Source: Pedobacter mendelii (lineage in GTDB: Bacteria; Bacteroidota; Bacteroidia; Sphingobacteriales; Sphingobacteriaceae). From it: 64,000 nucleotides of DNA. The stretch is taken from assembly GCF_014635725.1 (NCBI RefSeq), contig NZ_BMDJ01000003.1:429565-493564 (forward strand). Direction: 5' to 3'. Position 1 is the first letter of the stretch. Each line of letters starts with the position of its first letter. The translations under genes and the position numbers were made by a program. The notes below the pieces were generated by a model. The model saw only the letters and a list, made by a program, of their open reading frames with translations, ran no database searches and was not told the DNA's origin. Positions 1-9,095 of the stretch are shown here, piece by piece.

Positions 1-2
1 GG

Positions 3-299
3 GTGAATATTGGACGTGGAAACGAAGAAATTTTGAATTTAATTGATGCTGATAAAATTATTATTACGGAAAGTGAAATTACCATTTCAATAGAATATCC
101 GTTAGAAGAGCCAGTTTCTTTTGTTTTAAATTCGGATGCTGGTTTTACCAGAAAACAACTTTTAATTGAGATTAGAGAAAAATATTTAGCGCTTTCTAAA
201 GCGAAACATTTCGACGTAAATACTTTAGATTTAATATCTTTAGATGTTTATAAAACGGATACTGGCCAAATAGAACTTATTTTAGAGTTGGATATTTAA
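3..299 (+). CDS. Hypothetical protein, possibly truncated by the window edge
   Basis: An open frame of 98 codons runs from a GTG at position 3 to a TAA. The frame is open up to the left edge, so the true start may lie outside the window. The protein is acidic, has no signal peptide or membrane segment, and alternates short beta-strand-like and helical stretches. I do not recognise a family. Its 3' end overlaps by four bases the 3' end of the convergent SEC-C gene, which suggests that both stop codons are real. Confidence 0.6.
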   Translation: MNIGRGNEEILNLIDADKIIITESEITISIEYPLEEPVSFVLNSDAGFTRKQLLIEIREKYLALSKAKHFDVNTLDLISLDVYKTDTGQIELILELDI

Positions 300-667
300 T
301 AAAAAATCCCATCAACATAATACCATTTTCCATCTTCCAACCTGAAATTAGATTTTTCGTGCAGTACTTCGGTTTGAAACTTTTTATTGAGGTAATAAGC
401 TTTAAACTCTACAATATCATAATCCGAAGAAACAATTTCCAGTTTAACCCATTTTGTATTTTTGGCACTTTTTAAATAAGCATCTTTAGAATTGCCTTTT
501 CTTTTGCTTGAATGTGTTGTTTCAAATAAATAATCACCATCAGCTATTACAAAAGCAGAATACCTCGAACGCATTAAGGCTTCCGATGTTGGTGCATTTC
601 TTAGTCTCTGATGATAAGGCTGACAGCAATTTCCATATGACAAGCCACTTCCGCAAGTACAATTCAT
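296..667 (-). CDS. YchJ-family SEC-C motif protein (UPF0225)
   Basis: This 123-residue protein opens with a SEC-C zinc-binding motif, CTCGSGLSYGNCC, at residues 3-15. An NTF2-like domain follows, with the family's A-L-M-R-S-R-Y-S-A-F segment near residues 30-39. This is the YchJ/UPF0225 layout. E. coli YchJ has a second SEC-C motif at its C-terminus, but this shorter protein ends in WYYVDGIFY without one. The biochemical role of the family is not established; SEC-C motifs bind zinc and often mediate protein or ribosome contacts. It lies one base downstream of the DACNV-type gene on the same strand, so the two are probably cotranscribed. Confidence 0.85.
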   Translation of the reverse strand: MNCTCGSGLSYGNCCQPYHQRLRNAPTSEALMRSRYSAFVIADGDYLFETTHSSKRKGNSKDAYLKSAKNTKWVKLEIVSSDYDIVEFKAYYLNKKFQTEVLHEKSNFRLEDGKWYYVDGIFY

Positions 668-668
668 A

Positions 669-2411
669 TTATTGATTAACTTCTTTTAAGTAATAAGAAC
701 TATTCATTTTCTTATTGGGTTCAAAATTATCATAAATCATTTTAACACCATCAATAAATCTGTACTTATGCTCTAAAGTTGCTTTTAATCCATTAATTAA
801 AGTACATTCTTTTTCGCTGAAATAGAAGTTATTCTGACTAAAAAACTCCATAATGATGTTAAATCTTCGTCTGTCGCTGTCATCTGTATCAACCAATAAT
901 TGCAGTTCGGCTATCTTTTTGAGGATGTTTGAATGCAATACCTGAGGTTTTAATTCCGGAATAAGATTGATCATCCCATCTTCAGAAATAACCACCAGAA
1001 CAATTCCCGTCTTTTTTTCCATAAACTCATAATATCTAACGGCTGAGTTAAATCTTGCCCCTCTGGATGAATCACCATAAGAACTGGCTATTCCATCTAA
1101 AATTACACCAATCCCATAACATAAACAATTGGTATCCAGCAATACAGCACCATCAATCGAAGTTACCTGCTGCATTAAACCTCTGTTTAACACAACAGGT
1201 TTAACTTTGAAAGATTGCTCGCTTAGTCTTTCCGCCTCTTCTTTCGCGGCATTAGAAATAACCAGAATTGTTCCATGTTTTTGCTTTGTTGCTTCAATGG
1301 TAATTTCCCATAACTTATTCAGTTGCTCGCGTACTATATCTTTAAAAACCCTGTTTAAGGTAGAGTAAAATTTCTCTTTATTAATTTGTTCACTATATAA
1401 GCTCGGCATCCTAAAAGCAACAGAAAGCATAATTTTATCATGATGCAGAACTTCCCAATGGAAATGTTTGGTAAAGTGAATTACAAATAACGATTCTTCA
1501 GTATGGTTGTATTTTCCCACAATTTTACCCAAGCCATATATAAATACCGAGTCAGAAATCAACAGGTTTTTATGATCTGCTAATTCTAAAAACTTCCTCA
1601 CTTTTCTAAAATCCTTAATGTGAATGGGTTCTTCAAGGGCAAGCGTTAAAGTTATATTTTTATGGTTTTTACTCGCGATAATCATTTTCCCTAATCCTTC
1701 TTCTCCTTCATACTTTAATGATGAGATGGTATTGCAGGCATCATATAATACGTGCAGATTTTGTCCATTTTGTCCCGCAGCCGAAACCGTTACCATAAAA
1801 TCATGCGCAGCAGAACTTACCAGTTCATCTCTGCTTTTGGATAAAATCTTAAATTCAGATAACGACTTTGCTTTCAACGCATTTGTACTGGCATTTAGAT
1901 AGGTTTTAATAATACTTTCTATAAATGAGCGACTTATTTTTTGCGCTTTGGTAGCCGTTGAATAATCTTTCGTTAAAGTATAGTAAGTATTCATCACACT
2001 TCTATTCAGTTCTGTAACTACAAAAACCAAATAACCATTAATGTAAGCTGGGTTGGAAATAAAACTTTCTACAATTTTACTTTTAGGGTGTTTTCTTAAA
2101 ATCCGCTGTATTTCTACCAAATAATTATTGGTCAGGTATGAAGAAATTTCTTTTTCAGAATCTTTCTTTACAGGATGAATAATTTTTAAGATAGATTGCA
2201 GGCTTAGGAAATTAGCCACACAATAATCGCAATCTTTGCACTCTAAATTAATAAAATGCTTATTCGTGTCATTATCTACACGAACACCAATCATAAAAAC
2301 TTTAGGATATAATCGATCGTCTAAAGAATCAAATAGTTCTTCCGCGGCAAGCTGTAGCGATATCTGACAGTGTAACTGTTCATCCCAAATTAAATTATTG
2401 CAACCCATCAT
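669..2411 (-). CDS. Large DisA_N-like (DACNV-type) predicted sensor protein
   Basis: The protein has 580 residues and no signal peptide or membrane segment, so it is probably cytosolic. In the C-terminal half, IDGAVLLD is followed about 30 residues later by SSRGARFNSAVRYYE and then by GIVLVVISEDGMI. This order matches the DisA_N fold: DGA, then G-T-R-H-R, then a V-I-V-S-E strand. The nucleotide-contacting T-R-H-R of diadenylate cyclases reads A-R-F-N here, so cyclase activity looks unlikely. The pattern fits the predicted nucleotide-sensor families related to DisA_N (DACNV and relatives). The N-terminal half has a Cys cluster (CKDCDYC) near residue 60 and is otherwise unfamiliar. Start is the first of two Met codons; TAAATTCG at 2421-2428 resembles a -7 box. 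The family call comes from motif recall, not a search. Confidence 0.6.
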   Translation of the reverse strand: MMGCNNLIWDEQLHCQISLQLAAEELFDSLDDRLYPKVFMIGVRVDNDTNKHFINLECKDCDYCVANFLSLQSILKIIHPVKKDSEKEISSYLTNNYLVEIQRILRKHPKSKIVESFISNPAYINGYLVFVVTELNRSVMNTYYTLTKDYSTATKAQKISRSFIESIIKTYLNASTNALKAKSLSEFKILSKSRDELVSSAAHDFMVTVSAAGQNGQNLHVLYDACNTISSLKYEGEEGLGKMIIASKNHKNITLTLALEEPIHIKDFRKVRKFLELADHKNLLISDSVFIYGLGKIVGKYNHTEESLFVIHFTKHFHWEVLHHDKIMLSVAFRMPSLYSEQINKEKFYSTLNRVFKDIVREQLNKLWEITIEATKQKHGTILVISNAAKEEAERLSEQSFKVKPVVLNRGLMQQVTSIDGAVLLDTNCLCYGIGVILDGIASSYGDSSRGARFNSAVRYYEFMEKKTGIVLVVISEDGMINLIPELKPQVLHSNILKKIAELQLLVDTDDSDRRRFNIIMEFFSQNNFYFSEKECTLINGLKATLEHKYRFIDGVKMIYDNFEPNKKMNSSYYLKEVNQ

Positions 2412-2719
2412 AGTTGTTTCCGAATTTAAATTAGGTACAGATTTCTACATGCTTGATACTTTTTAAGATTTTATTAATAGTGTTTAAATTTAGCTTTAAC
2501 ACCTCATATTTTATGCTGAGCATTTTCAAAGCATCTTTTACGGAATTATTTATCAATAAACTCAGACTGATAAATAAGCGATTAAAACAGTTTTTATAGT
2601 CTCAAAGATATTTGAATTTACCATTCGCATTTGTTAAAGAAAGTTAAGTATCGGTAACATTATTACGAAGTTTAAATAATGCTGTTAAGCAATTTTTTAC
2701 GTAAAATTGCACCGAAATA
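2412..2719. other. Divergent intergenic region, 308 bp
   Basis: This AT-rich spacer separates the minus-strand DACNV-type gene from truA. Apart from the near-consensus -7 box TAAATTCG on the minus strand (2421-2428) I see no hairpin, repeat or coding potential. It presumably holds promoters for both flanking genes. Confidence 0.5.
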
Positions 2720-3520
2720 ATGAGGTACTTTTTTCACATTGCATATCAAGGTCAGTATTTTAGTGGTTGGCAACGGCAACCTAATGTAAAAAGCGTGCAG
2801 GAAGTTATTGAACAAACACTTTCTAAAATTTTAAAAACTCCAATTACAATATTCGGATGTGGGAGAACCGACGCACACGTTCATGCAAGTCAATTCTTTT
2901 TTCATGCTGATATTCTGACAGAAATTGATTTTGACTTGCTGTATATTCTAAATAAAGCACTACCACCAACAATTGCAATTTTTGATATTATTAAAATGGA
3001 CGGATTACCTCACGCCCGATTTGATGCCGTACAAAGGAAATACGATTATTTTATACACACCTATAAAGACCCCTTTTTAAATAGCCAAAGTTCATACTAC
3101 CACGAGCAAAATCTGGATGTACATAAAATGAAAGAAGTGGTAAATCTGCTACCAAAGTACAAAGATTACAAAGCGTTTTGCACACATCCAGATAAATACG
3201 AGCACACCATCTGCAACGTTATGGAAGCCGACTTGCTTATCGATAAAAATGGCGATAGGATTCGGTTTTATATTGCAAGCAATCGCTTTTTAGGTAAAAT
3301 GATACGAATTTTAATGGGTAAAATTTTATTGGTTGGTAAGGGAGAATTGAGTAAAGATGAATTTGAGAGCTATCTGATTAATTTACAAACGCCCAAACTA
3401 TTGCTTCCAGCACACCCAACCGGATTATATTTGTCAAAAGTAACTTACCCATATCTAGATCTTAAACCCCGAACAGAATTTTTAAGTGCTAAACAAGGAG
3501 CAGATTGGTTCTCTGTTTAA
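2720..3520 (+). CDS. truA: tRNA pseudouridine synthase A (TruA)
   Basis: TruA converts U38-U40 in the anticodon stem-loop of many tRNAs to pseudouridine. The 266-residue length is normal. The N-terminus (Y-Q-G-Q-Y-F-S-G-W-Q-R-Q) and the catalytic motif CGRTDAHVHASQ are both present, with the catalytic aspartate near residue 51. The usual G-R-T-D-A-G-V-H-A carries His in place of the second Gly. The C-terminal domain has F-L-G-K-M-I-R-I-L-M-G, the family's F-L-x-x-M-V-R-x-x-x-G motif. The ATG is the first Met and agrees with the family N-terminus. The gene stands alone, divergent from its left neighbour. Confidence 0.93.
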   Translation: MRYFFHIAYQGQYFSGWQRQPNVKSVQEVIEQTLSKILKTPITIFGCGRTDAHVHASQFFFHADILTEIDFDLLYILNKALPPTIAIFDIIKMDGLPHARFDAVQRKYDYFIHTYKDPFLNSQSSYYHEQNLDVHKMKEVVNLLPKYKDYKAFCTHPDKYEHTICNVMEADLLIDKNGDRIRFYIASNRFLGKMIRILMGKILLVGKGELSKDEFESYLINLQTPKLLLPAHPTGLYLSKVTYPYLDLKPRTEFLSAKQGADWFSV

Positions 3521-3572
3521 TGTAGCGTTTCTATCCCAAAACTCGTTATCACATCAAATCCTATAATTTGTT

Positions 3573-3980
3573 ATGAAGTATTATCCCATGGTTATCATTT
3601 GCCTTATTGCAATGACATTTGCATGCAAAAAGAGGCACGAAACCATAAAAGAAGTAAAAGAGTTTAAAATTAACACCCCAAACAAAGTTGCAAATGCAAC
3701 TTTTACGGTAATGAGTATTATTGATAACAGATGTCCGGAAGATGCCAACTGTGTCTCACCTGGCAGTGTAAGTGTTTACTTAAAAATTCAGGAAGATTTT
3801 GAGATACACAATTTAAAATTCTGCGTTGGAGATTGTAAGGAAATTGGTGCAATCGATGATATTATTATCAATTTATCAAACGTAAAATACGAGATTAAAC
3901 TTATTAATGTTAGTCCGCTGCCAAATGCAACGACACCAATCACACCAGAACTTATTCAATTCGAAATCAGTAGAGATTAA
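3573..3980 (+). CDS. Small lipoprotein with a Cys-rich D-x-R-C-P motif
   Basis: The protein is 135 residues. Its N-terminus is a lipoprotein signal with the lipobox M-T-F-A-C (Cys 18). The segment IIDNRCPEDANCVSPGSV carries the D-x-R-C-P...C motif seen in many small Bacteroidota exported proteins; two further cysteines occur in FCVGDC. The four periplasmic cysteines suggest two disulfides in a small beta domain. No enzymatic function is apparent. The 3' end comes within four bases of the convergent permease gene. Confidence 0.7.
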   Translation: MKYYPMVIICLIAMTFACKKRHETIKEVKEFKINTPNKVANATFTVMSIIDNRCPEDANCVSPGSVSVYLKIQEDFEIHNLKFCVGDCKEIGAIDDIIINLSNVKYEIKLINVSPLPNATTPITPELIQFEISRD

Positions 3981-3983
3981 TTA

Positions 3984-5204
3984 TTATTTAAATCGAATTG
4001 CCTTTAGCGGTGAAACTTTACTTATTAAAAACGAAGGCACAATCAAAACGGTTAAGCAAACTACAATTGTAATAAGGTTTAATCCTAAAACATCAATAAA
4101 GTGAAATTCAATTGGTGCATAAGCTAAAAAATATGAAGCTTGATTCAATTTAAAAATATGAGTTGATTGTTGAAAAAACCCTAATCCTAGCCCAAGGATG
4201 TTCCCTAGTAAAAGTCCTATTCCAATTAAATAAGCTGCATTGTAAAGGAATATTTTCATAATGCTCCAATTACTTGCTCCAAATGATTTTAGCATACCAA
4301 TCATATTTGTCCGCTCTAAAATCATAATCAGCAGTGCTGTTACCATATTTATAACACCAACAATTAGCATCAAAATTAGCAAAACTCTTGTATTCACATC
4401 AAGCAAGCCTAACCAGGTAAAAATATTAGGTATGGTTTCTTTAATAGAATACGACCTTAAGTTTTGAGGCAAATTTTCGAAAATATTATCGGCCACAGGT
4501 TTTAGTTTGCTAAAATCTTTAATCTTGATTTCAACACCTCCAATTTGATTAGCATTCCAATTATTTAATCGCTTAACTATGCCCAAATTCCCCAACACAA
4601 ATCCTTTATCTATATCCTCTACACCAATATCATAAATACCAACAATTTTAAATTTTCGTGGCCGGAGCTGATTTTGGACAAAATACATGATAAAATCATC
4701 ACCAGTTTTAAGTTTTAGCCTTTTAGCCGTATAGTTAGAGATTAGCAACTCTTGCATGGCGGCCGTACTATCAGAAAAATCGATAATAGTACCACTAATA
4801 ATATGTTGTTTAATGTAACTCCAGTTGTAGGTTTTATCTATTCCTTTAAAATTTATGCCTTCTATTTCGTTATTTGCCGATAGGATAGCAGGCTTTGTAG
4901 CAAAGGGATAAAAATAATTAATATCAGGATTAGTCTTTAATTGCTGCTCCGTTTTTGCATCTAAAACAAATGGCGAATGTTCAAATGAGTTATTTAGATC
5001 GTATCTGGTAATTTGTACATCACCTTGAAAGCCACGCACCTTATCCTGAATTTCTGTTTTAAAGCCCTTAATAATGGCGATAGAAAGTATCATTACTGCC
5101 AGACTTAACATTACGCCAGCAATTGCTATACGTACAATGAGCTTTGAAAAAGTCCGTTCTGATTTTATGGCTATTCGCCCCGCTATGAAATATTCGAAAT
5201 TCAA
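3984..5204 (-). CDS. LolC/LolE-type ABC transporter permease
   Basis: The protein has 406 residues in MacB/FtsX topology. One membrane helix lies near residues 25-50 (IAGVMLSLAVMILSIAIIKGF), followed by a periplasmic domain of about 210 residues, then three C-terminal helices beginning near residue 265 and a short basic tail (S-P-L-K-A-I-R-F-K). This is the lipoprotein-releasing LolC/E family, which with the LolD ATPase extracts lipoproteins from the inner membrane. No ATPase gene is adjacent, which is common for this family. The reading frame begins with TTG at 5202-5204, and no ATG lies nearby that keeps the conserved N-F-E-Y-F-I-A start. A weak -7 match, CATTTTTG, lies about 20 bases upstream. 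Confidence 0.85.
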   Translation of the reverse strand: MNFEYFIAGRIAIKSERTFSKLIVRIAIAGVMLSLAVMILSIAIIKGFKTEIQDKVRGFQGDVQITRYDLNNSFEHSPFVLDAKTEQQLKTNPDINYFYPFATKPAILSANNEIEGINFKGIDKTYNWSYIKQHIISGTIIDFSDSTAAMQELLISNYTAKRLKLKTGDDFIMYFVQNQLRPRKFKIVGIYDIGVEDIDKGFVLGNLGIVKRLNNWNANQIGGVEIKIKDFSKLKPVADNIFENLPQNLRSYSIKETIPNIFTWLGLLDVNTRVLLILMLIVGVINMVTALLIMILERTNMIGMLKSFGASNWSIMKIFLYNAAYLIGIGLLLGNILGLGLGFFQQSTHIFKLNQASYFLAYAPIEFHFIDVLGLNLITIVVCLTVLIVPSFLISKVSPLKAIRFK

Positions 5205-5359
5205 TCTTATAAATTTGTGGACGCAAAAATGCTTAAATCCTTTTTAAAAATGCCACTTTTGGTAATAATTAAGTATTCGTAAAATAATCAATACTCAACT
5301 AACAACAATCAAAAAAGTGCTAAATTGTTTTATTTCACATCAATATTAAATTTACCAAA

Positions 5360-6631
5360 ATGAAAATATGCATCAGCTTTGCTTTAATGAGCTTTATTAT
5401 CCTTTCTGCATGCGGACAAGAGCAAAAACCTTTAGATAAACAAATTGGTGATAAAGCACCAGCAAATCGTAAAGCATTAATAAAAGATAATTTAAGATTA
5501 CCAACTTCTATTAAAACAGGTGCTGAGCAAACCGAAAAATATTTGCCTTTACTAAAAGGTAAGCGGGTTGGTATGGTGGTAAATAACACATCAATAATTG
5601 GAAAACAGACATCTGTGGATAGTTTGGTAAAGCGTGGGGTGAAAATAGAAAGGATATTTGGCCCGGAGCATGGTTTTAGAGGTGCTGCAAGTGCAGGAAT
5701 TAGTGTAAATGATGAAGTTGATGAAAAAACAGGCATTAAAATTATTTCTTTATACGGCAAACATAGCACACCTACAGCTGAAGATTTATCAGGAATCGAT
5801 ATCATGATTTTTGATATTCAGGATGTTGGTGTTCGTTTTTATACCTATATAAATACTTTACAACATGTTATGGAGGCTTGTGCTGCAAACAATAAAGAAC
5901 TCATAATTTTCGACCGGCCAAATCCTAACGGTTACTTAATTGATGGACCAATTTTAGACCCAAAATTTAAATCGGGCATAGGTATACAACCGATTCCTAT
6001 TGCACATGGCTTAACAGTTGGCGAGTATGCTCAAATGCTAAATGGCGAAGGTTGGCTAAAGGATAAAGTTAAATGCAAAATTACCGTTATCAAAAATGAA
6101 AATTACAATCACGATATGGAATATACCTTACCAGTTAAACCATCTCCAAATTTAAACACACAACAAGCAATTCTACTTTACCCTAGCACTTGCCTTTTCG
6201 AGGGAATTTACCTTAATCATGGTCGCGGCACACAATTTCCCTTTACCATAATAGGCGCACCATACTTAAAAGGCATTTACGAATTTTCTTACACGCCTAC
6301 CGGAATTAAAGGTATGGCAGAAACCCCAATTTTTAAAGATCAGGTTTGCTATGGTATTGATTTAAGAAATTATGACACCAGTATTTTAAGAAAAAATAAA
6401 AGAATAAACTTAAATTGGGTTATAGATTTATACAAAGCCTCGCCAAAAAAAGAAGATTTTTTTAACTCTACTTTAAGTAATCAAACCATGCCAGTTGAAA
6501 GATTAATAGGTGTAGCCGATTTCAGAAAGCAGGTTATTGCTGGTAAAACAGAGGATGAAATAAGAGCAAGTTGGGAACCCGGCTTATCTGCTTATAAAAC
6601 TATGCGAAAAAAATATCTGTTGTATAAATAA
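5360..6631 (+). CDS. DUF1343 lipoprotein, NamZ-type exo-beta-N-acetylmuramidase
   Basis: The 423-residue protein starts with a lipoprotein signal (lipobox L-S-A-C), so it should be membrane-anchored facing the periplasm. The mature part follows DUF1343 throughout: G-K-R-V-G-M-V-V-N-N-T-S, IFGPEHGFRG, SLYGKHSTPT, FDIQDVGVRFYTYI, DRPNPNGY, and a C-terminal half with S-P-N-L-N-T and GRGTQFPFTIIGAP. DUF1343 includes NamZ (glycoside hydrolase family 171), which releases N-acetylmuramic acid from the non-reducing end of peptidoglycan fragments; the Glu in GPEHG is a plausible catalytic residue. The assignment to peptidoglycan turnover is by family. The gene is monocistronic. Confidence 0.85.
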   Translation: MKICISFALMSFIILSACGQEQKPLDKQIGDKAPANRKALIKDNLRLPTSIKTGAEQTEKYLPLLKGKRVGMVVNNTSIIGKQTSVDSLVKRGVKIERIFGPEHGFRGAASAGISVNDEVDEKTGIKIISLYGKHSTPTAEDLSGIDIMIFDIQDVGVRFYTYINTLQHVMEACAANNKELIIFDRPNPNGYLIDGPILDPKFKSGIGIQPIPIAHGLTVGEYAQMLNGEGWLKDKVKCKITVIKNENYNHDMEYTLPVKPSPNLNTQQAILLYPSTCLFEGIYLNHGRGTQFPFTIIGAPYLKGIYEFSYTPTGIKGMAETPIFKDQVCYGIDLRNYDTSILRKNKRINLNWVIDLYKASPKKEDFFNSTLSNQTMPVERLIGVADFRKQVIAGKTEDEIRASWEPGLSAYKTMRKKYLLYK

Positions 6632-6722
6632 CAAATCGGCGAAGAATCACTATATCCAAACAATACTTTAAATATTCGTGTTGTTAGTTGATATTAATAA
6701 TAATATCATTAACAATTTACTT

Positions 6723-6929
6723 ATGAGCGGACCAAAAAAAACCAACGATAATCCAGGTAGCAATTACCGGGAGGAAGTACCTAAAGGAAGAGAACCTGTT
6801 GATAATAAAACAGTTAGAAAACCCAATGATAGCTCACCAAAAGAACCTGTTAAAACTGAAAATCCGGCTGAGCAAAGAGAAAACGAAGAACAACCAGTTC
6901 ATTCTATAAAAAAAGCACCTAAAGAATAA
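6723..6929 (+). CDS. Small, highly charged hypothetical protein
   Basis: The 68-residue product begins at ATG 6723 (M-S-G-P-K-K). A GTG at 6678 in the same frame would add 15 hydrophobic residues; I prefer the ATG because the extension is compositionally unlike the rest. The protein is rich in Pro, Lys, Glu and Asn, has no predicted fold, and looks intrinsically disordered. I do not recognise a function. It may be expressed from its own promoter because 91 bases separate it from the DUF1343 gene. Confidence 0.55.
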   Translation: MSGPKKTNDNPGSNYREEVPKGREPVDNKTVRKPNDSSPKEPVKTENPAEQRENEEQPVHSIKKAPKE

Positions 6930-6984
6930 TATTTTAATATTTACTTAGCGCCAAACAATTTGGTTCTAAGTAAATATATCACTT

Positions 6985-8028
6985 TTACTTACTACCAGTG
7001 GCTTTTAAAAACGATAACATTACTTTTTCATCGTGTTCGTAACCTAATTTTTCTACTGCCTTCTTATTATTCATTTTCTTCATGAACTTTTCAAGTTCAT
7101 TATTTTCGTAAGCCGTTATTAGCAAAGGATAAACATAAGAACTCTTACAAACTGCTCTAGTATTTCCTAATTTCTTAGCCACACAATCAAGTACATTTAC
7201 TACAGTTTTCTTTGTATTTAAGTTTACGCCATCTGCCGCACATTTAGAGAATTGACGTAAAGCCTCCAATGTTCCACCCCAAGTTCTGAAATCCTTAGCA
7301 GTAAAATCGTTACCTGTTAATTCTTTTATATAATTATTTATTTTGCCAGAATCGATGCTTTTATGCTCTTTGCCATTTGAATAAAATTGAAACAACTCTT
7401 GCCCTGGTATATCGCGGCATTTTTTAACCAATTTGGCCAAAGTTCTGTCGTTTAATTCAACATTTTGCTTAACTCCCTTTTTACCAATGAAATCGATATT
7501 AATTTTACTACCACTTATTTTGACATGCTTATCTCGTAATGTAGTTAAACCGAAAGAACCATAGAGTTGCTTATAATTTTCATTACCAATACGGATTAAA
7601 GTTTTTTGCAGCACATCTACAGAAATGGCGAGTACTTTTCGCTCATCAAATTCCTTACGCTTTAAATCTTTAGCAATAATTTTCCTAGCTTCTGGCAAAG
7701 CTTTACCAAACTCATAAAGTCTAAAATATTTATCTTCCGAGCGTCGACTAGTCCATTTAGCATGATATCGATATTGCTTCCTACCTGCGGCGTCAATTCC
7801 GGTCACTTGCAAATATGCATTTGGTTTACTGGCAATCCACACATTTTGCCATGCAGGTGGAATCACCAATGCTTTTATTCTATCAAGATGTTTTTGTTCT
7901 GTTATTTTGTTGCCATTTTTATCCTCATAATAAAATTTATTTGGATTACCTTTCCGGTAAAATCCTGGCATAGCATCGGTCACATAAACCAATCCGCTTG
8001 CTTTAACAACTTCTTCGCCTTGTACCAT
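6985..8028 (-). CDS. DNA topoisomerase IB
   Basis: A poxvirus-like type IB topoisomerase of 347 residues. It relaxes supercoils through a 3'-phosphotyrosyl intermediate. The N-terminal domain has the family's G-F-Y-R-K and V-I-P-P-A-W segments, then YRYHAKW. The catalytic domain shows R-I-G-N-E-N-Y, T-L-R-D-K-H-V, KDFRTWGGT, and a C-terminal SSYVYPLLI that carries the nucleophilic tyrosine. The open frame extends upstream to 8274, but this would antisense the start of fmt and add a Cys-rich non-homologous stretch. The ATG at 8026-8028 places the start at M-V-Q-G-E-E, close to the family N-terminus. It is divergent from fmt. Confidence 0.9.
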   Translation of the reverse strand: MVQGEEVVKASGLVYVTDAMPGFYRKGNPNKFYYEDKNGNKITEQKHLDRIKALVIPPAWQNVWIASKPNAYLQVTGIDAAGRKQYRYHAKWTSRRSEDKYFRLYEFGKALPEARKIIAKDLKRKEFDERKVLAISVDVLQKTLIRIGNENYKQLYGSFGLTTLRDKHVKISGSKINIDFIGKKGVKQNVELNDRTLAKLVKKCRDIPGQELFQFYSNGKEHKSIDSGKINNYIKELTGNDFTAKDFRTWGGTLEALRQFSKCAADGVNLNTKKTVVNVLDCVAKKLGNTRAVCKSSYVYPLLITAYENNELEKFMKKMNNKKAVEKLGYEHDEKVMLSFLKATGSK

Positions 8029-8116
8029 TTTAACCTTTAAGGATGATTTAATTTTAGTTATTTTGCAAAACTTAACGCAACAACCTACGTTTATTTTAGA
8101 AACACAACACAAGGAA

Positions 8117-9031
8117 ATGAAAATAGTTTTTATGGGTACGCCCGATTTTGCAGTAGCTTCATTAGCTGCTTTACAGCAAGCTGGTTTTAATATTGTTGCG
8201 GTTGTTACTGCGCCAGATAAACCTGCTGGTCGCGGGCAAAAACTAAGCGAGAGTGCCGTAAAATTGTATGCCATAGAAAATCAGATTCCTGTTTTACAAC
8301 CCGAAAAACTAAAAAACTCCGAATTTCTTGAACAACTAAAATCTTACCAGGCAGATTTGCAAGTTGTTATCGCTTTTAGAATGTTGCCCGAAGTTGTTTG
8401 GAATATGCCACCAAAGGGAACAATTAATTTACATGGTTCGCTATTGCCACAATATCGTGGTGCAGCGCCCATTAATCATGCAATAATTAACGGAGAGAAA
8501 GAAAGTGGTGTAACAACGTTTTTTTTAACACATGAAATTGATACCGGAGATATTATTTTGAGTGATAGTATTGCCATTGGTGATGACGAAACTGCAGGAG
8601 AATTGCACGATAAACTGATGGATTTAGGTGCTAAACTTTTAGTTAAAACGGTAACGGCAATAGCAGAAAATAATGTTTCAGATCAACCACAACCGCAAAC
8701 CGAAGAACTTAAACATGCACCTAAAATATTTAAAGAGGATTGCAAAGTAAACTGGAACAATAATGCACTAGAAATTCACAATTTAATTAGAGGCTTAAGC
8801 CCCTACCCAACAGCTTTTACTATATTAAACGATAAAACACTTAAAATTTTTAAAGCCGAGATAGAACTAAAAGAACCTGGAATAGCGCCTGGTGGTTTTT
8901 TAACAGATGGTAAAACCTTTTTAAAATTTGCAACTAAAGATGGCTTTATTAAACTTTTAGATATACAATACGAAGGTAAAAAGAGAATGCCAATTGCAGA
9001 TTTTTTAAGAGGAATGAGGCTGATAAGTTAA
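8117..9031 (+). CDS. fmt: Methionyl-tRNA formyltransferase
   Basis: Fmt formylates initiator Met-tRNA using 10-formyl-THF. The 304-residue product begins M-K-I-V-F-M-G-T-P-D-F, the family's standard N-terminus. The frame is open back to 8063, but ATG 8117 is preceded directly by AAGGAA (8111-8116), a rare clear ribosome binding site here, which decides the start. The formyl-THF and catalytic region is present: INLHGSLLPQYRGAAPI (catalytic Asn and His) and THEIDTGDI (catalytic Asp). The C-terminal OB-like domain ends in K-K-R-M-P-I-A-D-F-L-R-G. The usual partner def is not adjacent. Confidence 0.96.
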   Translation: MKIVFMGTPDFAVASLAALQQAGFNIVAVVTAPDKPAGRGQKLSESAVKLYAIENQIPVLQPEKLKNSEFLEQLKSYQADLQVVIAFRMLPEVVWNMPPKGTINLHGSLLPQYRGAAPINHAIINGEKESGVTTFFLTHEIDTGDIILSDSIAIGDDETAGELHDKLMDLGAKLLVKTVTAIAENNVSDQPQPQTEELKHAPKIFKEDCKVNWNNNALEIHNLIRGLSPYPTAFTILNDKTLKIFKAEIELKEPGIAPGGFLTDGKTFLKFATKDGFIKLLDIQYEGKKRMPIADFLRGMRLIS

Positions 9032-9095
9032 TTGTTTAAATGGTTAATGGTTTAATTGATAACTGGTTATTGCAAAAATGGCTAACTTATAATTG

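Noticed and set aside
1129..1902. Plus-strand frames inside the DACNV-type gene
   Set aside because: They are antisense shadows of a clear long gene and show no family features.
669..2411. Active diadenylate cyclase
   Set aside because: The T-R-H-R nucleotide-binding motif is degenerate (A-R-F-N), so a sensor or inactive relative is more likely.
8063..8116. Extended fmt start
   Set aside because: The added 18 residues are not part of the Fmt family; AAGGAA directly precedes ATG 8117.
8029..8274. Upstream extension of the topoisomerase IB frame (82 codons)
   Set aside because: It lies antisense to the start of fmt, is Cys-rich and unlike the family; ATG at 8028 fits the topoisomerase N-terminus.
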